NCBI GenBank assembly: GCA_964523675.1
Contig: CAZFZT010000014.1
Location: 1 to 49,235, forward strand
Reading direction: 5' to 3'
DNA: 49,235 nt
DNA from: CAZFZT01 sp964523675
Lineage (GTDB): Bacteria > Planctomycetota > Phycisphaerae > Phycisphaerales > SM1A02
This document shows positions 34,319 to 40,950 of this stretch, one piece after another. The translations under genes and the position numbers were made by a program. The notes beneath the pieces were generated by a model, which saw nothing but the letters and a program-made list of their open reading frames with translations, ran no database searches and had not been told where the DNA came from. Positions within the stretch are counted from its first letter, which is position 1. Each line of letters starts with the position of its first letter.

Positions 34319-36142
34319 TCACTTCATCACTGCGCCGATCTCCTCGCGCATCTCCTCTTCGATGGAGCTCTGGATCAGCCAGAGCCGCTTGTAGAGTCCC
34401 TCTTGATTCAGCAGTTCTTCATGCGTTCCGCTTTGGACGATGCGGCCTTTGTCGAGGACGAGCACATGATCCGCGTGCATCACCGTTGAAAGGCGATGGG
34501 CGATGATGATCGTCGTGTGCCGGCCTTCGCGCTGGTCGAGCGCATCGAGGATCATCATCTCCGTCTCGTTATCGACAGCGGAAAGCGCATCGTCAAGGAT
34601 CAGCACCGCCGGGTCGCGCAGCAGCGCTCTGGCCAGTGCGACGCGCTGCCGCTGACCGCCCGAGAGCGTCACGCCGCGCTCACCGACCAGCGTGTCATAG
34701 CCCTCGGTGAACTGCGTGATCGATTCATGCACAGCAGCGATGGTCGCCGCCTCGACGATCTCCTCATCATGAGCGCCCGGTCTTGCGAGTCGAATGTTCT
34801 CACGCAGTGACTTTGAGTACAGAAACGGCTCCTGCATCACCACTGACATCTGCGACCGCACAAACTGGCGATCAAGATCGCGCAGCTCATAGCCATCCAA
34901 CGTGATTGAACCGCTGTCATACTCGTACAGCCGAAGCAGCAGGTTCACAATGGTGGACTTTCCGCAACCCGACGGGCCGAGGATCGCCAGCGACGAACCG
35001 GCTCTCACGCTGAACGACACGTTGCGCAGCACAGGCGAGTCCTCACTGTGTGAGAACGTAACGTTGCTGAATGCAATCGCTCCGGCCAGAGCATCAACCG
35101 GCGCGGCGATGGGCGCGTCATCCGTCTCCTGCGGCTCCTCCAGAATCTCGCGCAAACGACCCAGCGCGACCTGCGCTTTACCCAAGTCAGTCAGGATTCG
35201 CCCCATCATGCGCACCGGCCAGATGAACATCGTCACCGCAGCGAGGAAAAAGTAAGACGCCCCGACCTGCAACTCACCGGTGGCGATCAGATACACCCCT
35301 GCCGCCACGACAATCGCCTTCTGCGCAAAGCACAGAAAGTCCGAAACTGCCCAGTACCACGCCATCAACACGTAAAGCCGGTAGTCAAGCGACCTGTGCG
35401 CGCCGTTCACCGCCGCAAACTTCTTACGTTCAAACTCCTGTCGGGCAAAGGCGCGCACCACACGGATGCCGGAGAGATTCTCCTGGAGCGTGGCGGTCAT
35501 CTTGCCTTCCGCCTCATCCGTCTTCTTGAACGCGGACTTCACCTTCAGGAAGAAAATCAGCGAGAACAGCACGATGAGCGGCACCAGAAGCAGCGATGCG
35601 ATTGTCATGCGCGCATCGATCAAGAGCATGAGCGGAATCGGCGCGATGAGCATGATGAGCGCCCTGCCGACTTCAACCACTTGCGTCGAAAGAAACGTGC
35701 GCAGCGTCTCCACATCGGAGGTGCACCGCTGTATGAGGTCGCCTGTCTCGGCCTTGTCGAAATAGCGTGTGTGCAACCGTTGCAGGTGGTCATACACCCG
35801 GTCGCGCACTTTGCGCACAATGAGCTCACACGCCTGAGCCGACCACCTGCCGCGCAGATACGTGAACACCCCTGCGATGGCGGTTACAAGCAACAGCAAC
35901 AGGCCCGGCCACCACAGGTTGCGCGCAAGGAACTCACGCCCACCGAGCAGGTCAACCGCGCTTTGGATGAAGGGCGTTGCCGCTGATGCGTCCGCTGCAA
36001 GAACGCCATCCAGAACGATCTGCGGCACCAGCGGCGCAAGGTACAGAAAGCACGATGCGATCACCATCGCGCCGATCGCAGCGATATACCGCACTCTCGC
36101 CCCGGCCATCAGATTCCAGATTGCATGTGTCGTGCTTGACAT
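34319..36142 (-). CDS. ABC exporter half-transporter with a degenerate catalytic residue
   Basis: A 607-residue six-helix plus ATPase fusion. The membrane domain is at about 15-320, with a clear first helix YIAAIGAMVIASCFLYLAPLV. The ATPase domain has Walker A GPSGCGKST, signature LSGGQRQRVALARALL, Walker B VLILDDALSAVD and H-loop IIIAHRLSTV. The residue after the Walker B Asp is Asp instead of the catalytic Glu. The partner encoded downstream keeps Glu. This asymmetry is known from heterodimeric exporters such as TM287/288, BmrCD and LmrCD. The two genes probably form one operon, this one first. Confidence 0.93.
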   Translation of the reverse strand: MSSTTHAIWNLMAGARVRYIAAIGAMVIASCFLYLAPLVPQIVLDGVLAADASAATPFIQSAVDLLGGREFLARNLWWPGLLLLLVTAIAGVFTYLRGRWSAQACELIVRKVRDRVYDHLQRLHTRYFDKAETGDLIQRCTSDVETLRTFLSTQVVEVGRALIMLIAPIPLMLLIDARMTIASLLLVPLIVLFSLIFFLKVKSAFKKTDEAEGKMTATLQENLSGIRVVRAFARQEFERKKFAAVNGAHRSLDYRLYVLMAWYWAVSDFLCFAQKAIVVAAGVYLIATGELQVGASYFFLAAVTMFIWPVRMMGRILTDLGKAQVALGRLREILEEPQETDDAPIAAPVDALAGAIAFSNVTFSHSEDSPVLRNVSFSVRAGSSLAILGPSGCGKSTIVNLLLRLYEYDSGSITLDGYELRDLDRQFVRSQMSVVMQEPFLYSKSLRENIRLARPGAHDEEIVEAATIAAVHESITQFTEGYDTLVGERGVTLSGGQRQRVALARALLRDPAVLILDDALSAVDNETEMMILDALDQREGRHTTIIIAHRLSTVMHADHVLVLDKGRIVQSGTHEELLNQEGLYKRLWLIQSSIEEEMREEIGAVMK

Positions 36143-36168
36143 GATTCAGCGTCTATTCAAAGTTGATC

Positions 36169-36307
36169 CACCACAGAGCCGCAGAGGACACAGGGGAAGA
36201 GTTAAGGGAACCGATGAAAGCGAAGCAGCAGAAAGTACGTGCAAGGGCGACTGAAAACGCTTTCTTTCAATTTGCCGTCTCAGTGTCCTCTGTGCCTCAG
36301 TGGTGAA
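36169..36307. repeat. CACCACAGAGG-type repeats in inverted orientation (copies 2 and 3)
   Basis: One copy begins CACCACAGAGCCGCAGAGGA at 36169 on the plus strand. The other lies at 36281-36307 and reads TTCACCACTGAGGCACAGAG on the minus strand. About 85 bp separate the two. Together with copy 1 before nrdJ this is a dispersed family; here two copies face each other and could form a cruciform or a MITE-like unit. Translating it gives only low-complexity peptides, not a gene. Confidence 0.7.
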
Positions 36308-36325
36308 CCCTCTTAACCACGAAAA

Positions 36326-36352
36326 AACCCGCCTCGAATGACGGGGCGGGTT
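36326..36352 (-). terminator. Intrinsic terminator of the 19-codon micro-gene
   Basis: AACCCGCC (36326-36333) pairs perfectly with GGCGGGTT (36345-36352). Read on the minus strand the stem is followed by TTTTTC. It lies 35 bp after the stop codon of the micro-gene at 36387. Confidence 0.8.
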
Positions 36353-36386
36353 CGCGATGCATTTCCTTGGCAAAAGTGTGTGCGCG

Positions 36387-36446
36387 CTATCCGCCCATGT
36401 CGGGGACGAAGCCATCGATCATTGAAAGGGTTGGATACTGGCGCAT
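36387..36446 (-). CDS. Micro-gene for a 19-residue peptide, undescribed
   Basis: The gene encodes MRQYPTLSMIDGFVPDMGG and a TAG stop. Every part of a free-standing transcription unit is present on the minus strand. There is a promoter TTGCCT-17 nt-TATTCT (36503-36475), AAGGAG exactly 8 nt before the ATG, the 19-codon frame, and a perfect hairpin with U-run 35 bp after the stop. The transcript would be about 140 nt. The peptide has no signal sequence or membrane segment. It has three Met, two Asp and one aromatic near each end, and ends in Gly-Gly. It has no run of one amino-acid codon, as a biosynthetic attenuator leader would. It could be a modified-peptide precursor, a signalling or regulatory peptide, or a leader for a small RNA; no maturation gene is adjacent. 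I know of no family it belongs to. Confidence 0.7.
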   Translation of the reverse strand: MRQYPTLSMIDGFVPDMGG

Positions 36447-36474
36447 TGGGGGAACTCCTTGAGTCGGAAGATCC

Positions 36475-36503
36475 AGAATACTCCTGATCGTCGATCGAGG
36501 CAA
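36475..36503 (-). promoter_or_regulatory. Promoter of the micro-gene
   Basis: On the minus strand TTGCCT (36498-36503) and TATTCT (36475-36480) are separated by exactly 17 nt. The -10 ends 28 nt before the ATG, leaving room for the AAGGAG at 36455-36460. Confidence 0.65.
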
Positions 36504-36539
36504 GCGTTCAGTAACTTTTTTTCGCAATGAGGGCTGCTG

Positions 36540-36619
36540 TTGGCTATTGGCTGTTGGCCATTGGTGTAGCGTGCCGGCGATCGGCTGCTTGGGCACTGGG
36601 GCCCACCAACAGCCAATAG
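36540..36619. repeat. Heptanucleotide repeat TTGGCNN with an inverted copy
   Basis: Four perfectly phased 7-mers stand at 36540-36567: TTGGCTA, TTGGCTG, TTGGCCA and TTGGTGT. An inverted arm at 36605-36619 is the exact complement of 36543-36557 (15 bp). The array lies between the receiver-domain gene and the micro-gene promoter. Confidence 0.7.
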
Positions 36620-36646
36620 CAACCGGCCGACAGCCAGAAGTGCCCC

Positions 36647-37060
36647 TCATCCCACCTTCACATCATCGCCATCGGCCGATCTCGCCTCGAGCAACTCAGC
36701 AATCGTGTCAATCAGCCGCTCAAGCGAGACGGGTTTGTTGAGGTAGGCATGAACCCCAAGCGACTGGGCATACGCCTGATGCCGCTTGCCCTGATTCGCC
36801 GTAATCATGACCACCACCGGCGGGTCTTCATACTCCATGATCTTCTCAAGAACGAGGAAGCCCGACCGCTTGGGCAACATCATGTCAAGCACCACGGCAT
36901 CGGGATCGAAGTCAAGAAAGGCCGAGACAGCCGCATTGCCATCGCTCTCCAACCGGGTCATCGCCCCTTCAGCGCGCAGAGCCAGGTCAATGCTGGACAG
37001 GATGTCATGATCGTCATCAACGATCAACACCGCACGGTCCTGAAGGCGGGAAGTCACCAT
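36647..37060 (-). CDS. Single-domain response regulator (CheY-like receiver)
   Basis: A 137-residue protein that is a receiver domain alone, without an output domain. The acidic pocket is in VLIVDDDHD (about 12-20) and the phosphoacceptor Asp in DAVVLDMMLPKRSGF. The switch Thr is in MITANQG and the conserved Lys in YLNKPVSLERLID. The Pro after Lys and the alpha5 segment are normal. An acidic tail follows the domain. No histidine kinase is nearby, so it probably acts in a phosphorelay or by protein contacts. The start at 37060 is preferred over an in-frame GTG at 37078 because TACCAT lies 7 nt upstream of it. The promoter of the micro-gene starts 140 bp after its stop. Confidence 0.9.
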   Translation of the reverse strand: MVTSRLQDRAVLIVDDDHDILSSIDLALRAEGAMTRLESDGNAAVSAFLDFDPDAVVLDMMLPKRSGFLVLEKIMEYEDPPVVVMITANQGKRHQAYAQSLGVHAYLNKPVSLERLIDTIAELLEARSADGDDVKVG

Positions 37061-37067
37061 GAGAGCA

Positions 37068-37073
37068 ATGGTA
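37068..37073 (-). promoter_or_regulatory. -10 box of the receiver gene (leaderless type)
   Basis: On the minus strand TACCAT ends 7 nt before the ATG at 37060, with no Shine-Dalgarno sequence. Confidence 0.45.
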
Positions 37074-37093
37074 GGCACCGGACGGTTTCCTCA

Positions 37094-37141
37094 GCCCCCC
37101 CTCTCCCCGTCCCCCTCTCCCCTATCCCCTCGCCCTCATCC
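37094..37141. repeat. Pyrimidine-rich repeat (CCCCTCTCC type)
   Basis: 48 bp of almost only C and T on the plus strand, with CCCCTCTCC-like units repeated. A degenerate relative of opposite purine bias is found near 38690-38760. It lies in the promoter gap between the receiver gene and the secreted protein at 37287. Confidence 0.45.
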
Positions 37142-37286
37142 ACATACCGCGATCTCGGCGATGAGCGGCCCAGCATCTCGAGCATGCAATAGCGGATTCG
37201 GCCCTTGCAATGGCTGAGATCGGTGGTAGATTATCTCTGGCGGGCTCCCCTTCCGGCCCTCCGGTAAAGGCGCTGTCCAAGTGAGC

Positions 37287-38639
37287 ATGACCGGGACTAT
37301 CCTGATGCGAATCACCAATCGACGCCGATCCTGCGCGCTGGGCCTGTTGCGGCGAATCTCCGTTATCGGGCCTGTCCTCGCGATCATCCTGCTGCCGCTG
37401 CTCAACGAGAAGACCGCGAATGCCCAGTGCCAGTACGAAATCACCGGCATCATCTCACCCGACGATGAAGACGCCTGCTGGCCGTTCCCGCCGTCGAACA
37501 CCTATGCGCGAGGGATGAACAATAACGGAGAAGTCGTGGGCTACTACGTCCCCTGCGCAGTCGGCAACGAGAAGGCGTTCTACTGGTCAGAGAAAGTCGG
37601 TTTCGTGACGCTGCCCCAGCCGCCGGGCGCGGTGCAGGCGTATGCAACTGACATCAACGACCACGGCTACATCGTCGGCCAGCACGTGTACTCCGGCGTC
37701 GGCTCAAAGGGCTACATCTACAACCCCCGCACCGGCGAGTTCAAGTACCTCGAACCGCTGCACAAAGGCGCGACGGCGACGAATCTCACGGCTGCGAACG
37801 CCATCAACAATCAGAACACCGTCGTCGGCGATCGTGTGATCACAGAGCCGGGCGAGTCGCCGGTGATCCGCAACGCGGTGATCTGGCACCCGTACGGCGA
37901 GAACGGCGACGGCCGTGAGGTGGTGATCGATCTCGGTGACTTCGGCGTGGGGCCGAATAGTTCCTTGCGGGCTGTCAACAGCGGCGGCACACACTTCGTT
38001 GGCTGGACAGGACACAGCAGTTTCCCTTCAAACGGCGTGAGTATTCATGACGGTGTGGCAACGGTGTTCGGTCCGGTTCCAGGCACTGAAACAAGTTCAT
38101 TTAGAAGCGTGTCGGAGGACGGTCTAATCGCCGCTCATGGAATCAACATTTCACGCGCGTTTGGGCGTGGCGCACTTCTGATGAATGGTAAGTGGCTGGT
38201 CTTTGACCCGCCGGAGGGATTTCAAACGACAGGTACCGGAAAATGGAGTCTCAATAATATTGGCCAGGTTCTGTTAGGTTGCACGGGCGGAGGCTTGTTT
38301 CGTCCATTCCTATGGCAGCATGGCGAAATGCAAGATTTGAATGACCTACTCCACGAACCGCCGCCATCACTGCTCTTGACACATCCAAGGGGATTCAATG
38401 ACACCGGTCAAGTTCTCGCGCATGGCACGCTGGACAATAAGATTGTTGGTGTATTACTCACGCCTGTTGATCGTCCGGCTACGGACCTCAACGCCGATTG
38501 TACAACGGATGTTTACGACCTACTCATGCTTTTGGGGAGTTGGGGTCCATGTGGAAACCAAGAATGCGCCGCCGACTTCACGAGGGATGATCGCGTAGGC
38601 GTTCCAGACCTTCTCGTTCTTCTTGCAAATTGGGGCTGA
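37287..38639 (+). CDS. Secreted HAF-repeat-like protein with dockerin-like C-terminus
   Basis: A 450-residue exported protein. A basic N-region and hydrophobic core (VLAIILLPLLNEKTANAQC) form the signal peptide. The body has repeated 'A..IN..G..VG' units: YARGMNNNGEVVGYY, YATDINDHGYIVGQ, NAINNQNTVVGD, RAVNSGGTHFVGW, WSLNNIGQVLLG and FNDTGQVLAHG. That is the pattern of HAF-type extracellular repeats, probably a beta-propeller. The last 50 residues hold two dockerin-like units, DLNADCTTDVYDLLMLLGSWG and DFTRDDRVGVPDLLVLLANWG. The start is uncertain: an in-frame GTG at 37281 or the ATG at 37305 are alternatives. The gap downstream (38640-38782) holds a purine-rich repeat. Confidence 0.82.
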   Translation: MTGTILMRITNRRRSCALGLLRRISVIGPVLAIILLPLLNEKTANAQCQYEITGIISPDDEDACWPFPPSNTYARGMNNNGEVVGYYVPCAVGNEKAFYWSEKVGFVTLPQPPGAVQAYATDINDHGYIVGQHVYSGVGSKGYIYNPRTGEFKYLEPLHKGATATNLTAANAINNQNTVVGDRVITEPGESPVIRNAVIWHPYGENGDGREVVIDLGDFGVGPNSSLRAVNSGGTHFVGWTGHSSFPSNGVSIHDGVATVFGPVPGTETSSFRSVSEDGLIAAHGINISRAFGRGALLMNGKWLVFDPPEGFQTTGTGKWSLNNIGQVLLGCTGGGLFRPFLWQHGEMQDLNDLLHEPPPSLLLTHPRGFNDTGQVLAHGTLDNKIVGVLLTPVDRPATDLNADCTTDVYDLLMLLGSWGPCGNQECAADFTRDDRVGVPDLLVLLANWG

Positions 38640-38782
38640 GATTGGAGGTGTATATGTCATGATGAGTTTCTGATTGGGAGACGCTTTCCAAGAGGGAGCG
38701 CCACCCGGGACGGGAGAGAGAGTAAGGGGATGCTCCAAAGGGGAGCGCCCAACCCATCAGAACTTCTACAAAGGAGAAGCAA

Positions 38783-40342
38783 ATGCAACGCTTCATTCAA
38801 TTCGTCTGTGTCTCGATGTTGTCATTCGCCGCCGTGCTGGCGAATCCGAACGTCGCACTTTCACAGACCACCGCCGTTGTCTACGTGGACGGCACCAACG
38901 GTGCTCTCAATCCGCCCAACTCGGGTCAGGACGGCTGGGAGAGCAATGCGTATCGGTTCCTTCAGGATGCACTTGATGCGGCTGAGTTCCTGATCAATAC
39001 TGAGCCGGAGATCACCAACGTCGAAATCTGGGTCGCGCAGGGCACGTACGCTGCCAACGAGTCAAAGGATTACGACGTAGAATTGTGCGACCTCTATGTC
39101 TGTTGTGAAAACTACTGCCCCGACAACGCGCTGATGGCATTTGAGCTTCTCGACAACGTCGAGATTCTCGGCGGTTTCAGTGGCGACGGAAGCGAAGTCT
39201 CCCGCACTGAACGCCGGCCGCTCGAAAACATCACCACCCTCGCCGGCCTGTGGGACGTCGTCTACAGTCACGATAATGACTCAAGCGCACGGCTCGATGG
39301 ATTTCATATTGTGCCGGTACCCGGAAGTGGGCACCGGGGGATGTCTATCAATTGGTACTCCTCGCCCACCATCGCCAACTGCGTCTTTGAAGGACATTCT
39401 TCGTATGGAGACATCTCGCATGGAGTTAACGTCGACACTCGCTCCCATCCACTGTTCATCAACAGCGTCTTTAGAAATAATACGGGATGGGGAGCGCACG
39501 TTCATGGCGAATCCAGTTCCACCTTTATTAATTGTCTCTTTCATGACAATGGGTCGGGTGGCGTCATGGCGACACAGGGTACCTTGACCTTCACCAACGG
39601 AACCGTGGCCGACAATGGTGGGCAAGGCGGCATGCATTTGGCGTCGACAACGACAGTGATTCGAAACTCCATCTTTTGGGGCAATACCTCAAGCGAAGCC
39701 TCCACCGTTGAAGAGGCGCAGTTGTATTCTGAGTTCCCGGGTATGGTTGACATCAAGTATTCCACCATCGAAGAAATTGATAGTTGGGACGGGCCCACGA
39801 ATGACGACCTTGATCCTACGTTCGTAAGTTCCTCGACCGGGGATTATCGCCTCCAGGCGACCTCACCCTGCATCGACGCCGGCGACAAGACAGCAATTCC
39901 GGCTGATTTGAAAGATGTTGACGAAGATTCCAACCTCCTCGAAGAAACGCCCGACCTCGACTGGGATGTGCGCGTTCAATACGTGACCAACTGCGAGATC
40001 GATCGAGGCCCGTTTGAGCACCGCCCGGAAAACGACTGTGGGGCGGCTGACCTCGACAGCGATGGCCAAGTCGGCGTGCCTGACCTGCTGCTCCTGCTTG
40101 AAGCTTGGGGGTCTTGTGCGGACTGCAACGAATGCCCTGCTGACTTCGATGAAAGCTGCACGGTGGGTGTTTCAGACCTGCTTGAATTGCTGGCATGTTG
40201 GGGTGAACTCGATTCATGCGAGAATCGCGGCGATGTGCCGGAGTCTGTTGAAGACTGCTGGGATCGGTACTCCCACGACTTCGTACTCTTCGAGCGATGT
40301 GTGGAGGCCGTTGAGGAAGTGAAGAATCTGCTCGAAGAGTGA
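38783..40342 (+). CDS. Secreted right-handed beta-helix protein with dockerin-like repeats
   Basis: A 519-residue exported protein with signal peptide 1-28 (ending ALSQ). It opens with VVYVDGTNGALNPPN...RFLQDALDAAE, the planctomycete surface-protein start. FELLDNVEILGGFSGDGSEV and a series of short strands follow (SSPTIANCVFEGHSS, HPLFINSVFRNNTGW, SSTFINCLFHDNGSGG, TLTFTNGTVADNGGQGG, TTTVIRNSIFWGNTSSEAS). That is the one-turn periodicity of a parallel beta-helix, as in polymorphic outer-membrane proteins and pectate lyase-like folds. Two dockerin-like units with Cys pairs sit near 423-470, followed by about 45 residues ending KNLLEE. AAGGAG is 6 nt before the ATG. Confidence 0.85.
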   Translation: MQRFIQFVCVSMLSFAAVLANPNVALSQTTAVVYVDGTNGALNPPNSGQDGWESNAYRFLQDALDAAEFLINTEPEITNVEIWVAQGTYAANESKDYDVELCDLYVCCENYCPDNALMAFELLDNVEILGGFSGDGSEVSRTERRPLENITTLAGLWDVVYSHDNDSSARLDGFHIVPVPGSGHRGMSINWYSSPTIANCVFEGHSSYGDISHGVNVDTRSHPLFINSVFRNNTGWGAHVHGESSSTFINCLFHDNGSGGVMATQGTLTFTNGTVADNGGQGGMHLASTTTVIRNSIFWGNTSSEASTVEEAQLYSEFPGMVDIKYSTIEEIDSWDGPTNDDLDPTFVSSSTGDYRLQATSPCIDAGDKTAIPADLKDVDEDSNLLEETPDLDWDVRVQYVTNCEIDRGPFEHRPENDCGAADLDSDGQVGVPDLLLLLEAWGSCADCNECPADFDESCTVGVSDLLELLACWGELDSCENRGDVPESVEDCWDRYSHDFVLFERCVEAVEEVKNLLEE

Positions 40343-40381
40343 TCCCGAGCGCATACTTCACCTGATCGATCCGCAGTCAGC

Positions 40382-40409
40382 GGCCGATCGCCTTGCGCGG
40401 TCGGCCGTT
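40382..40409 (+). terminator. Terminator of the beta-helix protein gene
   Basis: GGCCGATCGC (40382-40391) pairs with GCGGTCGGCC (40397-40406) with one wobble, over a 5-nt loop. GTTT follows. It lies 40 bp after the stop codon. Confidence 0.6.
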
Positions 40410-40562
40410 TGCATGTTCTAACGGGTGGGGCACGTGGTCTCTGAGCGCTGCGACAACTTCAAATCGGCCTTGCGCGGCTGAAGGGTGCGTTGGCCCGCCT
40501 CGAACTCGCTCTTGCGCCCTGCGCGACCTGTCCGCGCAAAGCCGCACAAACTCCCGGAGAAC

Positions 40563-40771
40563 TTCGGAATTGTCCGCGCGCTTCGGAATTGCCTGCGCGC
40601 ACTCCGGAGTTGCGAGCGCGCGTTCCGGAATTGACTGCCGCACATTCAGAGTTGCGCCAGTCATTTTCGGAGTTGCGCCAGTCATTTCCAGAGTTGCGCT
40701 CGTCAGTTCCGGTGTTGCGCTGGAGAAAGTCCAAGTTCTCCCGGACATTTTCCAAATTCTCCAGCAATTTC
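40563..40771. repeat. 21-bp tandem repeat (minisatellite) upstream of serS
   Basis: About ten units with consensus T(T/C)C(G/A)GA(A/G)TTG plus 11 variable bases. The first unit is 19 bp and the rest 21 bp or nearly so. Units 5 and 6 are almost identical; the last two have drifted. 21 bp is seven codons and two helical turns, so the repeat stays open in several frames on both strands, yet no frame has a convincing start or domain. The rest of the 608-bp gap (40343-40950) holds a terminator and the serS promoter. Confidence 0.8.
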
Positions 40772-40936
40772 ACCGGCGCGCCGTAACGCACAGTGCTCAC
40801 GCGCGCGCGAAGCTGCGATTGAGCGGCGCGCTCCACCGGCGTAACCGGGCAAGGCGCGCGGCCGGTCCGGCAAGGCGACGTGGGGGCCATCGCGTCGCTG
40901 AAGTCATGGTTCCGCTGAAACACCCCAACATCCGGC

Positions 40937-40942
40937 TATCAT
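40937..40942 (+). promoter_or_regulatory. -10 box of serS (leaderless type)
   Basis: TATCAT ends 8 nt before the serS ATG, with no Shine-Dalgarno sequence. The surrounding GGCTATCATGGCGGC resembles the box before the DUF1428 gene. Confidence 0.5.
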
Positions 40943-40950
40943 GGCGGCAC

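Noticed and set aside
36146..36415. 89-residue minus-strand frame downstream of the micro-gene
   Set aside because: It is a translation of the CACCACAGAGG repeats and of the terminator, a known source of spurious proteins.
40563..40771. CRISPR array
   Set aside because: Repeats are contiguous, 21 bp, with no unique spacers and no cas genes nearby.
40393..40950. In-frame 186-residue N-terminal extension of serS
   Set aside because: It consists of the minisatellite and flanks, SerRS enzymes start at MIDLKELR, and a -10 box lies just before that start.
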